Shown: positions 33,555-40,976 of the stretch, piece by piece
Layout of the letters: each line of letters starts with the position of its first letter
Numbering within the stretch: position 1 is the first letter of the stretch
Assembly: GCA_902789735.1 (NCBI GenBank)
Contig: CADAOZ010000009.1
Coordinates: 37,986 to 101,985, forward strand
Origin: an uncultured Lachnospiraceae bacterium
GTDB taxonomy: Bacteria > Bacillota > Clostridia > Lachnospirales > Lachnospiraceae
Reading direction: 5' to 3'
DNA length: 64,000 nt
Notes under the pieces: generated by a model
The model's database searches: none
What the model was told of the DNA's origin: nothing
What the model saw: the letters and a program-made list of their open reading frames with translations, nothing else
Position numbers and translations under genes: made by a program

Positions 33555-34115
33555 TCAGCCGGTCATACGGGCCATAATCCCGCTCCCGTGATCCCTGAGC
33601 CACTTCCTGGGCACCCGGTAATCTGGCATGACCCGCTCGACCTCCGCCCAGAAGCGGGCGGAATGGTTCATCTCGATCCGGTGGCAGAGCTCATGGACGA
33701 TCACATAATCAGTCACCCCGGGAGGGGCAAGCATCAGCAGACAGTTGAAATTCAGATTGCCGCGGCTGCTGCAGCTGCCCCACCGGCTCTTCTGGTTACG
33801 GATCGTGATCCTTCCGTAGCTGACGCCGGCTTTACGGGCAAACATTTCGACCCGGGGCGGAATCTCCCGTCCGGCCCTGTCCGCCAGCGCCCGGATCTCC
33901 TCAGCGGTCAGCCTCTGTCCGGAAGCCTGCTCCCGGATCTGACGGACCTTTTCCAGATGGGTCCGGATCCATTCTTCCTTACCGCTGACAAAGCGCGCGA
34001 TCTCCGCGTCACGCATGGAAAGGGGTGCCCTTACCAGGATCCGTCCCTGTCTGCTGATCTCCAGCGATATGCTCTTTCTTCTGCTCCTGATCACTTCATA
34101 CGGATACCCGTCCAT
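33555..34115 (-). CDS. YgjP-like metallopeptidase (M48-type, DUF45)
   Basis: A 186-residue protein. The C-terminal half carries RNQKSRWGSCSSRGNLNFNC followed by VIVHELCHRIEMNHSARFW, the zinc-binding HExxH motif with downstream His of the YgjP/SprT-like group. It has no signal peptide. YgjP family members are thought to be cytoplasmic metalloproteases with unclear substrates. It starts six bases after the preceding gene stops and so belongs to the same operon as the unknown protein and the SEC-C protein upstream. Confidence 0.9.
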   Translation of the reverse strand: MDGYPYEVIRSRRKSISLEISRQGRILVRAPLSMRDAEIARFVSGKEEWIRTHLEKVRQIREQASGQRLTAEEIRALADRAGREIPPRVEMFARKAGVSYGRITIRNQKSRWGSCSSRGNLNFNCLLMLAPPGVTDYVIVHELCHRIEMNHSARFWAEVERVMPDYRVPRKWLRDHGSGIMARMTG

Positions 34116-34121
34116 TCTGTA

Positions 34122-34961
34122 TCACTCCCTGCCGTCAAGTACGCGGTCCAGCATCCGGTCCAGCGCCTCGCCTGCTGCCTGCAGCCTTTTCTCCAGCTGC
34201 CGCAGCTGTTCCCGGAGCCTGACGACCGCTTCCTCTGCCCGGTCTTCCTCATCTTTTATATCCCCCGCAGACATATTTTCCGGCCTGTCACCTGCACGTT
34301 CCATAAAAGCCAGCATGATCCCGCGGCAGAACAGGGCCGCTTCCCTGTGGCGGTAACGCGCGCCGGCCGCCCCTGCGGCCGCATCCAACATCTCCACCGC
34401 CTGCCTTCTTCCTTTTTCATCTGAAAAGCCGCAGTCTCCCGCCAGGGAAAAGAGATTGCCCCACAGGGCTTCCTGACCGCTTTCCGTACAGAAGGCCGCA
34501 ATCTCATCGAACAGACCTTTCTCCGCTGTAAAGCCTGCCTGCCTTCCCGCTTCCTCTATTGTCTCTGTCAGTTCTTCCGGTCTGACCAGATCCGGCAGCC
34601 GTATGGATAAAGCTTCTGTCCGCATCCTGCGGGGCAGGTCAATCCCTGTCACGGCACTGTTCTGGTCCAGAAAGCGGAAGAAGACCAGCAATACGGCCGC
34701 GCCGGCAGGATCTGAAATATCCGCTCCTTTTTCCGCGTATTCCAGCAGGTATTTCACCATCTGACCGGCCCTGACCGTATTCCTGTCCGCCTGCCGCGAT
34801 ACCTTTTCTTCTATGATCGTGTAAGACGCCAGTTCTTTACGGAAAGCCTGCTGGGTCTCCAGCAGCTCCTGTGTCAGTTTCTCCTTTTCAAGGGAAAGAC
34901 GGACCGCCTCCCTGCAGCACTCCTGCCGGTCCATTTCCATTTCTTCCGGTCTGATGATCAT
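34122..34961 (-). CDS. conserved-looking protein of unknown function, coiled-coil rich
   Basis: A 279-residue protein that I do not recognise. It begins with a charged helical region (about 1-60, including LSLEKEKLTQELLETQQAFR), has an Ala/Leu-rich middle and ends with a predicted coiled coil (AVVRLREQLRQLEKRLQAAG). No signal peptide, membrane segment or catalytic motif is visible. GGAAGGA precedes the ATG. It is placed between the SEC-C protein and the YgjP-like peptidase with short gaps, which suggests a three-gene unit. Confidence 0.7.
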   Translation of the reverse strand: MIIRPEEMEMDRQECCREAVRLSLEKEKLTQELLETQQAFRKELASYTIIEEKVSRQADRNTVRAGQMVKYLLEYAEKGADISDPAGAAVLLVFFRFLDQNSAVTGIDLPRRMRTEALSIRLPDLVRPEELTETIEEAGRQAGFTAEKGLFDEIAAFCTESGQEALWGNLFSLAGDCGFSDEKGRRQAVEMLDAAAGAAGARYRHREAALFCRGIMLAFMERAGDRPENMSAGDIKDEEDRAEEAVVRLREQLRQLEKRLQAAGEALDRMLDRVLDGRE

Positions 34962-35042
34962 GATTCCATCCTTCCTGTTCTGATCCCGCTGTCCGCGGAA
35001 GTCCGCTCTTTACTTATCCCCGGCATCCGGGGGGCGGGCGGT

Positions 35043-36344
35043 TCACGCCTCCTTATAATCAGGCCTTGCCTGTTTCCAGCCGCAGCAGTCCGCGTAAGTC
35101 CGCCCGCTGCCGCAGGGACATGGATCCCGCGGATAAACAATTTTCTCTTCTGCGGCTTCTTCACCTGCCGTACCGTTCCTGGTCAGCCGGACCCTGTCCG
35201 CTGTCATCTCCAGATCCACCCGCAGGCCCGCACTGAGCAGGAGCTCCCTGGTCATCCGCAGCTTCAGGGCCGCCTCCGTACATCCCGGCATCACAAATGT
35301 CGCGATGAACATGGCGTCATTGTTTTCGCGGATCCGCAGCTCCATCGGGGTAAACCCCCTGTGTATGCGCATACGGGTATGGTCATTGGCCCCCCGCAGC
35401 AGCTTTGCAAGCGCCAGCAGTTCCTTCCCGCTCCGCAGGAACAGGACCTCCCCGGCCAGCCACAGATAGGTACGGCTGTAGTCTTCTCCCGAAGCCAGCT
35501 TTTCCCAGGTATCCCGGACCAGGTCATCGACTGCTTCCCGGGAAGGGATATACTTTTCCCGGATCCACCGGGCCAGCTTCTGCCAGCCGTCCCTGTATTC
35601 TATATATCCTTTTTTCCAGAGTTCTTCTACTTCCTCATAGGCAGGAAGGTAGTATTCCTTACCCGCCTGTTCCTGCAGCAGGGCCCTGCATTTATCCACA
35701 TCATGAAATTCCGCGCTGATGATATAGCTGCCGGCAATATGGCAGCTGCGCAGATCCTCAGGAATCTGCTGCAGCAGACAGAGGAACCTTTCCCGGGACA
35801 TTTTCAGAAGCGGATGGGTCAGGTAGATCTCATAGAGCCGGTCTGCAGGTACCACGCCGTAAAATGTCTCGCTGAAATACAGGCAGCGCATGATCCAGGA
35901 GACCCGCCGTCTGTAGTAATGGAACGACCTGCTGCTCAGTTCTCTGTAGGCCGCGGCCACATCATCGGGCACACAGATCCGTCCGCTGTCATCCCGGACG
36001 ACATAGGCCAGGTCTTCCAGCCTGTACAGGTCCGTCTCCTCTTCCTCCCGGGGCAGGCAGGGCTCCTCCAGAGCCTTTTCAAAGATCCGGATCTGTTCAT
36101 CCGTCAAAATGCCCATTCTCCTGCGCATGACAGAGGGCTCCAGAAGAAGGCCGGCGATCAGATCCGCCAGCCGGTCCTTGCGCAGACCGGAATAACCGCG
36201 CAGTCCCAGTTCCTTCGCGTAGGCTCTGAGCTGATCTTTTTTTAATGATGCCAGATATCCTTCCAGTTCCGCCATGGTATCCTCCACCGTGAAGCTGTCC
36301 CCAATGCCTGATTCTGCCGCAGCCTGATAGTGTTTTTCCGCCAT
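35043..36344 (-). CDS. SEC-C zinc-motif protein with SAP/Rho-N-like segment
   Basis: A protein of about 433 residues. The C-terminus carries a SEC-C metal-binding motif (RDPCPCGSGRTYADCC), found in SecA tails and many accessory proteins. Near the N-terminus, LRAYAKELGLRGYSGLRKDR (with LADLIAGLL following) resembles SAP or Rho-N motifs that contact nucleic acid. The middle is helical and unassigned. The start is uncertain: ATG at 36344 or 36359, neither with a ribosome site. A divergent gene begins at 36363, so the messenger may be leaderless. Function unknown; the two end motifs suggest a nucleic-acid- or ribosome-associated protein. Confidence 0.82.
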   Translation of the reverse strand: MAEKHYQAAAESGIGDSFTVEDTMAELEGYLASLKKDQLRAYAKELGLRGYSGLRKDRLADLIAGLLLEPSVMRRRMGILTDEQIRIFEKALEEPCLPREEEETDLYRLEDLAYVVRDDSGRICVPDDVAAAYRELSSRSFHYYRRRVSWIMRCLYFSETFYGVVPADRLYEIYLTHPLLKMSRERFLCLLQQIPEDLRSCHIAGSYIISAEFHDVDKCRALLQEQAGKEYYLPAYEEVEELWKKGYIEYRDGWQKLARWIREKYIPSREAVDDLVRDTWEKLASGEDYSRTYLWLAGEVLFLRSGKELLALAKLLRGANDHTRMRIHRGFTPMELRIRENNDAMFIATFVMPGCTEAALKLRMTRELLLSAGLRVDLEMTADRVRLTRNGTAGEEAAEEKIVYPRDPCPCGSGRTYADCCGWKQARPDYKEA

Positions 36345-36362
36345 TTCATATATAATCATGCT
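36345..36362. promoter_or_regulatory. very short divergent start region with shared TATA element
   Basis: Only 18 bases separate the ATG codons of the two divergent genes. TATAAT (36351-36356) sits six bases before the rightward ATG, and the same AT block reads TATATA for the leftward gene. No ribosome sites exist. Both -35 regions are weak, so this is tentative. Confidence 0.4.
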
Positions 36363-37634
36363 ATGAAAATATTGCGAACACTCTTATCTATTATACTATG
36401 TTCTGTCCTTCTGGGACTGATTTTTTCGGAGGCCGGCCTGCGCCGGCAGATCGAAGAGCTGCTTCCTCTGGAGAGAACGACAGATACAGAAGCCGGAACA
36501 GGCGGAACCGGATCTGCTCCCGCGGGCAGCGGTCAAAACGGAAACAATCCTGACACGGAAAACAGCGGGGAAGAGGCAGACGGAAACGGAAAGCCCCGGG
36601 ACGCCTCCGGACTGCTGCTCAACCGTGCGCCGTCCTTTTACTATTATTCCTGCCTGACGCCGGAAGAGCAGGCTCTGTATGATCTGCTGCTGGAAGCGGC
36701 TTCGGACCCCATGTCGACAGAAGAGGGCCGCGGCCTGCAGACCGGTCTGGATCCTGGCGGAGAAGATTTCCATGAACGCTTTATGCGCGTCTGCGACGCC
36801 CTCCTGTATGACCATCCGGAATTCTTCTGGCTCTATCAGGGACAGTCCGGTTTTCAGTTCAGCTATTTTTCCCTGCCGGACGCCGCAGGCAGCTGGACGA
36901 TCCACGCCTCCCTGACAAAAGAATGGTCCGAATACGGCAGCAAAATGGCCCTTTTCAACGCGGCTGTATCCGATTTTCTGTCGGATATCGATACCGAAGC
37001 CCCGGACGCCGCCGTAGCCATGGCCATCCATGATAAACTGATCGACATGGTCAGTTACGGGGATACCTCTGCGGCTGCCAGCGATGATTCCCATACCGCT
37101 TTCGGGGCCCTGGTGGCGGACAGCAGCGGCAATCCCTGTACCGCTGTCTGCGACGGTTACGCCTTCGCCTATGAATATCTGCTCCAGCAGTGCGGGATCC
37201 CCTGCACCATGGTCTTTGGTTATGCCGGCAAAAACGGGGAAGAAGCTTCCCGTCACGCCTGGAATCTGGTCTGCCTGGATGGAGAATGGTACGAGGTGGA
37301 CCCCACCTGGAACGACCGGGAAATATGGAGAGAATATGACGAAGAAGCCTGGCTGCTGCTGGATGACGCCATGAACGATACCCGCTACTGGAACCGGATC
37401 CGCCATTACCTCTTCAACGTAACGACGGAAACGATCACCTGCTTTAACCCGGATGACTCCTGGCGTTATGAAGGGGCGGGCGGCTGGGTCACCTTCCTGG
37501 AGTCCTCCGTCCACATCCGTTTTGAGTATAAGGAGCGGGCGGAGACCGGCGATTATGTGGCCGACCTGCCTCCTGTTGCCACAGGCACCCGCTACAGCTA
37601 TGATATGCTGGTCAACAATGACTGGACGCCCTGA
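36363..37634 (+). CDS. transglutaminase-like membrane-anchored protein
   Basis: A 423-residue exported protein with an N-terminal hydrophobic signal/anchor (LLSIILCSVLLGLIFSEAGL) and a Gly/Glu/Asn-rich linker (about 40-80). The transglutaminase-like domain has catalytic Cys in GNPCTAVCDGYAFAYEYLL, His in SRHAWNLVCLDGEWYEVD and Asp in VDPTWND. Such bacterial proteins act outside the membrane as peptidases or cross-linking enzymes; the substrate is unknown. The ATG at 36363 lacks a ribosome site and lies six bases after a TATAAT. It ends in a strong terminator. Confidence 0.88.
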   Translation: MKILRTLLSIILCSVLLGLIFSEAGLRRQIEELLPLERTTDTEAGTGGTGSAPAGSGQNGNNPDTENSGEEADGNGKPRDASGLLLNRAPSFYYYSCLTPEEQALYDLLLEAASDPMSTEEGRGLQTGLDPGGEDFHERFMRVCDALLYDHPEFFWLYQGQSGFQFSYFSLPDAAGSWTIHASLTKEWSEYGSKMALFNAAVSDFLSDIDTEAPDAAVAMAIHDKLIDMVSYGDTSAAASDDSHTAFGALVADSSGNPCTAVCDGYAFAYEYLLQQCGIPCTMVFGYAGKNGEEASRHAWNLVCLDGEWYEVDPTWNDREIWREYDEEAWLLLDDAMNDTRYWNRIRHYLFNVTTETITCFNPDDSWRYEGAGGWVTFLESSVHIRFEYKERAETGDYVADLPPVATGTRYSYDMLVNNDWTP

Positions 37635-37706
37635 ACGATTCCGGAGCGGTACCCAAGGAAAGGATCCCGGAAATTACGCAAAAGAAAAAGCCATAGAAAA
37701 GTACAT

Positions 37707-37754
37707 AAAAACCCCCGGAAGCGTCCGCACTTCGCGGCCGCTTCCGGGGGTTTT
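37707..37754. terminator. bidirectional intrinsic terminator
   Basis: CCCCCGGAAGCG and its complement form a 12-bp stem flanked by AAAAA and TTTT, between the transglutaminase-like gene and the convergent ubiB gene. Confidence 0.88.
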
Positions 37755-37769
37755 ACAGGCTCCTGCCCT

Positions 37770-39380
37770 TTATTTACCATTGTGTCTGAAGAAATGTCTG
37801 GCCAGATAAAAGACCACGATGAAAAAAGCCAGTACATAGCCGACCGCCCCGATCAGGGGAATCCCCAGCACCTGAGGCCGCATATCGGTCGTGCATACGA
37901 TACTGGAACTGATCAGCAGGGCCACGACCCAGAAGCCCATCAGCAGGTTGCGGACCAGATGCCGCAGCAGATCCGAGAATTCCCGGGTGGCCCGCAGATC
38001 CATATTGATCCTGGCCTGGCCGCGCAGATATTCCTGCATGATATCCACGGTCAGATTGGGGATCTCCATGGTCTTATCCACGGTCCGGTAGAGCCTGCGT
38101 CCGCCTCTGGAGATCTCCCGCTTCCAGTCAAAATCCGCAAAAAGCGATTCCTGGACTTTGGCGGCCGCGATCTGCACCATATTGATATCGGGACTGATCT
38201 TGACCAGGACCCCTTCCATATGGGTCAGGCCTCTTGCCAGCATGGATACGCCGTGGGGCAGGCCGATCTTGTTTTCCTTCATGATCTCCATGATCTCCTG
38301 AAGGAACTCGGCCACGTTCAGACTGCCGAAGGAAGCCTTGCCATACCTTTTCAGCAGCTGCCGCAGATCTTCATACAGCTTGCCCTCTTCGGGCTTTCCC
38401 CAGAAATCTCCCAGCTTAAGAATGGCGTTCTCCAGCATGCTGATGTCATTGAGCGCAATGCCCTTGACCGCCTCCCGCATGAGCCTGCGGTCCCGTTCCG
38501 TCAGCCGCCCCATCATGCCCATATCGATCCAGATGATCTTACCGTCCCGGACCTTTACATTTCCGGGATGGGGGTCGGCATGGAAAAAACCGTCATCCAG
38601 GACCTGCTTGATGTAATTGCTGACCAGCTTCTCCCCGATCTCATTCAGATCGTACCCGGCCGCCAGCAGGCCTTCCCGGTCGTCAATGGCAAAACCGTCA
38701 ATATATTCCATGACCAGTACCCGGGTCGTCGTATATTCCTGATACTTTCTGGGAACGCCCACGTATCTGACATCCCTGTTGTTCCTGCTGAATTCCTCTA
38801 TATTGGAGGCTTCCTTGAGGAAATTCATCTCCTCCTGGGCAATGGTCCACATTTCATCCAGGACCATTTCCATGTCGACCATATCCTTGATATTCCCGAT
38901 GGGAGGCAGCAGGCGGACGGCCCGTTTCAGCAGTCCGATATCCCTGGCCATGATATCATAAACGCCTTTGCGTTCTACTTTGACGACCACCTCTTCCCCC
39001 GTACGCAGCCCGGCCCTGTGGACCTGGGCAATCGAGGCGGATCCGAGCGGGACCGGATCGATATAAGTGAAGATGTCCCTCCAGTCAGCTCTGTAGGAAC
39101 GGTTGATCACTTCCTCGACCTCCGTGAACTCCATGGGCGTCACATCGGAATTGAGCTTCATCAGCTCTTCGCAGTAAGCCGCCGGCAGAATATCCGAATG
39201 CAGGGACATGATCTGCCCCAGTTTAATATAGGTGGGACCCAGTTCCTCCAGAATATTTCTGAGCTTTTCGGGCGTGATCCCTCTGGTAACGACTTTATAT
39301 TTCAGCAGGATGTCCCGCATCTCTTTCAGCCTGGACCGGTTGTCCATGACCGCTTTCTCATTCTGTACATGCTCCGGCAT
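37770..39380 (-). CDS. UbiB/AarF (ABC1/ADCK) family atypical kinase
   Basis: A 536-residue protein of the UbiB family, with family motifs LGPTYIKLGQIMSLHSDILP, VPLGSASIAQVHRA, VVVKVERKGV (catalytic Lys region), FFHADPHPGNVKV and IIWIDMGMMGRLT (metal-binding Asp). Two C-terminal membrane helices anchor it. In other bacteria UbiB proteins support ubiquinone synthesis as ATPases on lipids; in quinone-poor anaerobes the lipid target is not known. The next gene downstream of its promoter side encodes a phasin-like protein, a pairing I recall from other Clostridia. Confidence 0.92.
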   Translation of the reverse strand: MPEHVQNEKAVMDNRSRLKEMRDILLKYKVVTRGITPEKLRNILEELGPTYIKLGQIMSLHSDILPAAYCEELMKLNSDVTPMEFTEVEEVINRSYRADWRDIFTYIDPVPLGSASIAQVHRAGLRTGEEVVVKVERKGVYDIMARDIGLLKRAVRLLPPIGNIKDMVDMEMVLDEMWTIAQEEMNFLKEASNIEEFSRNNRDVRYVGVPRKYQEYTTTRVLVMEYIDGFAIDDREGLLAAGYDLNEIGEKLVSNYIKQVLDDGFFHADPHPGNVKVRDGKIIWIDMGMMGRLTERDRRLMREAVKGIALNDISMLENAILKLGDFWGKPEEGKLYEDLRQLLKRYGKASFGSLNVAEFLQEIMEIMKENKIGLPHGVSMLARGLTHMEGVLVKISPDINMVQIAAAKVQESLFADFDWKREISRGGRRLYRTVDKTMEIPNLTVDIMQEYLRGQARINMDLRATREFSDLLRHLVRNLLMGFWVVALLISSSIVCTTDMRPQVLGIPLIGAVGYVLAFFIVVFYLARHFFRHNGK

Positions 39381-39402
39381 AGATCATTTCTCCGAAAGTC
39401 CT

Positions 39403-39699
39403 TCAGGCGGGGTCTTCATCCTCTGCTTCGGCTTTGGCAATCGCCTCTTTCAGCGCGTCCAGTTCCTCCCGGGACATAGCGGCAATTTTATCCGCGAATC
39501 CTTCCGGCTCTTTTCTGTCTTTGATCGTCTTCGAGATATTGTGTCTGAGTTCCTTGTTGAGCTCCTTGCCCTGCTCGACCGTCAGTTCTCCTTTTTTGAC
39601 CATTTCATCCAGAAGCTCCTGGGATTTCTCAGCGGTCAGGGCAGCCGCGCCGATGCCGGCCAGCAGCAGTTTCTTGATTCCATCTGTAAAGTTTTCCAT
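39403..39699 (-). CDS. phasin-family-like small helical protein
   Basis: A 98-residue protein, largely helical and charged. It starts with a short amphipathic region (FTDGIKKLLLAGIGAAALTA) followed by KSQELLDEMVKKGELTVEQG, a layout of small phasin or polyhydroxyalkanoate-regulator-like proteins. It is probably surface-associated with membrane or lipid. It lies 22 bp upstream of the UbiB-like gene on the same strand, so the two are likely co-transcribed and may act on the same lipid surface. AAGGAG precedes the ATG. Confidence 0.8.
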   Translation of the reverse strand: MENFTDGIKKLLLAGIGAAALTAEKSQELLDEMVKKGELTVEQGKELNKELRHNISKTIKDRKEPEGFADKIAAMSREELDALKEAIAKAEAEDEDPA

Positions 39700-39822
39700 A
39701 TTGACTCCTTTCCGCCCTTCCTCCGAAAGGCCCTGTTTGTTTCTGCTTCATTATATACGAAAAATGCCGGAAACTCCATTGCCGCCCGCGGCGTCCTCCC
39801 GCCGGAACACGATATGTCCTGC

Positions 39823-40224
39823 TCAGAGCAGGCCGAAATAGAGGGCCAGCTTGGGCAGAAATATGATGCAGCCCATGATGGCGGCAAAAAAAGCCGCAAT
39901 CAGGACTGCGCCGGCCGCCACATCTTTGGCCTTTTCAGCCAGGGGCCTGTACTCTTCCGTGACCAGGTCTACCACAGCCTCTACCGCTGTATTCATCAGC
40001 TCCAGGCCCATGATCATGCCGAACAGGCCCAGACAGGCCAGCCATTCCGTAACGGAGATTTTCAGCCAGGCTCCGAAGATCACGACCAGGACCGCCGCCA
40101 GGCAGTGGATCCTGATATTCCTTTCTGTCTTCAGGCAGGTCCAGATACCCCGGATGGCGAAACCGAAGCTCTTATACAGAGGCGTCCTGCGTCTCCTTCT
40201 CCTGTCTTTTTTCTTCTCTATCAT
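39823..40224 (-). CDS. dgkA: undecaprenol/diacylglycerol kinase, DgkA family
   Basis: A 133-residue membrane protein. After a very basic N-terminus (KKKDRRRRRRT) it has SFGFAIRGIWTCLKTERNIR and GLELMNTAVEAVVDLVTEEY, the catalytic DgkA signature, and three membrane helices. In Gram-positive bacteria this enzyme mainly phosphorylates undecaprenol and so recycles the cell-wall lipid carrier. The start at 40224 is chosen for GGAGG seven bases upstream. The phosphoesterase gene lies 34 bp upstream, and the two may be co-transcribed. Confidence 0.92.
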   Translation of the reverse strand: MIEKKKDRRRRRRTPLYKSFGFAIRGIWTCLKTERNIRIHCLAAVLVVIFGAWLKISVTEWLACLGLFGMIMGLELMNTAVEAVVDLVTEEYRPLAEKAKDVAAGAVLIAAFFAAIMGCIIFLPKLALYFGLL

Positions 40225-40258
40225 AAATATCCTCCAGAGAATTCCCGCCATAATGGTA

Positions 40259-40909
40259 TCAGATCCTGTCCGCTTTTGAGAAAAAGCCCCTGCGTCCTCC
40301 GCTGTAGATCTCCTCGGGAATATCCAGGATATGATACCCGAACCCGTTTATGATCCGGGTCCCGGATGAATGGACCGTCTCCCGCTGGAACTGATAGCTG
40401 TAGGTCTGGTGTACATGCCCGTGCAGCATATAGGCAGGTTTCCATCTGTCCAGCAGCTGGTTGAAGCATTCAAATCCCCTGTGAGGCAGATCTTCCATAT
40501 CCCGCCAGCCTCGGGCCGGCGCGTGGGTCAGCAGAATATCGAAACCGTTTGTAAAGGTGCTCTTCATTCCGGCCGTCAGGACCCGCCTGTACATCTGGCC
40601 TTCCGTATACATATGCGGACCTTCCTTATAACGCATGGAGCCTCCCAGTCCCAGGATCCGCAGCCCTTTATAGCTGACGATCCGGTCCTCTATATCGATG
40701 CAGCCCTCCGGGGGCTGTCTGTCATAGCGGTTGTCATGGTTGCCGTGTACATACAGAAGGGGACAGTTGACCATCGTTACCAGGAATTCCAGATATCTGC
40801 TGTTCAGGTCCCCGCAGGACAGGATCAGCTCCACCCCTTCCACTCTGGCGGGATCATAATAGTCCCACAGCGCCTTCGCTTCCTCGTCCGCTACGATCAG
40901 TACTCTCAT
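40259..40909 (-). CDS. calcineurin-like metallophosphoesterase
   Basis: A 216-residue protein with metal-binding motifs of the metallophosphoesterase fold: LSCGDLNSRYLE, VHGNHDNRYD, LLTHAPARGW and LHGHVHQTY. The first motif is ADEEAKALWDYYD instead of the usual D-x-H, which resembles a subgroup of clostridial phosphoesterases. It is cytoplasmic with unknown substrate. The ATG at 40909 (MRVLIVAD) fits the start of the fold; an in-frame upstream start adds only basic residues. Confidence 0.85.
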   Translation of the reverse strand: MRVLIVADEEAKALWDYYDPARVEGVELILSCGDLNSRYLEFLVTMVNCPLLYVHGNHDNRYDRQPPEGCIDIEDRIVSYKGLRILGLGGSMRYKEGPHMYTEGQMYRRVLTAGMKSTFTNGFDILLTHAPARGWRDMEDLPHRGFECFNQLLDRWKPAYMLHGHVHQTYSYQFQRETVHSSGTRIINGFGYHILDIPEEIYSGGRRGFFSKADRI

Positions 40910-40976
40910 ACTCTTACCCGTTCCCCTCCGGGCCATACCCCCTCATTCCGCTTTCCTGCTGTTACATTCCCTGCCA

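Noticed and set aside
37782..39479. A 565-codon plus-strand frame opposite the UbiB-like gene
   Set aside because: Antisense shadow without ribosome site or domain features.
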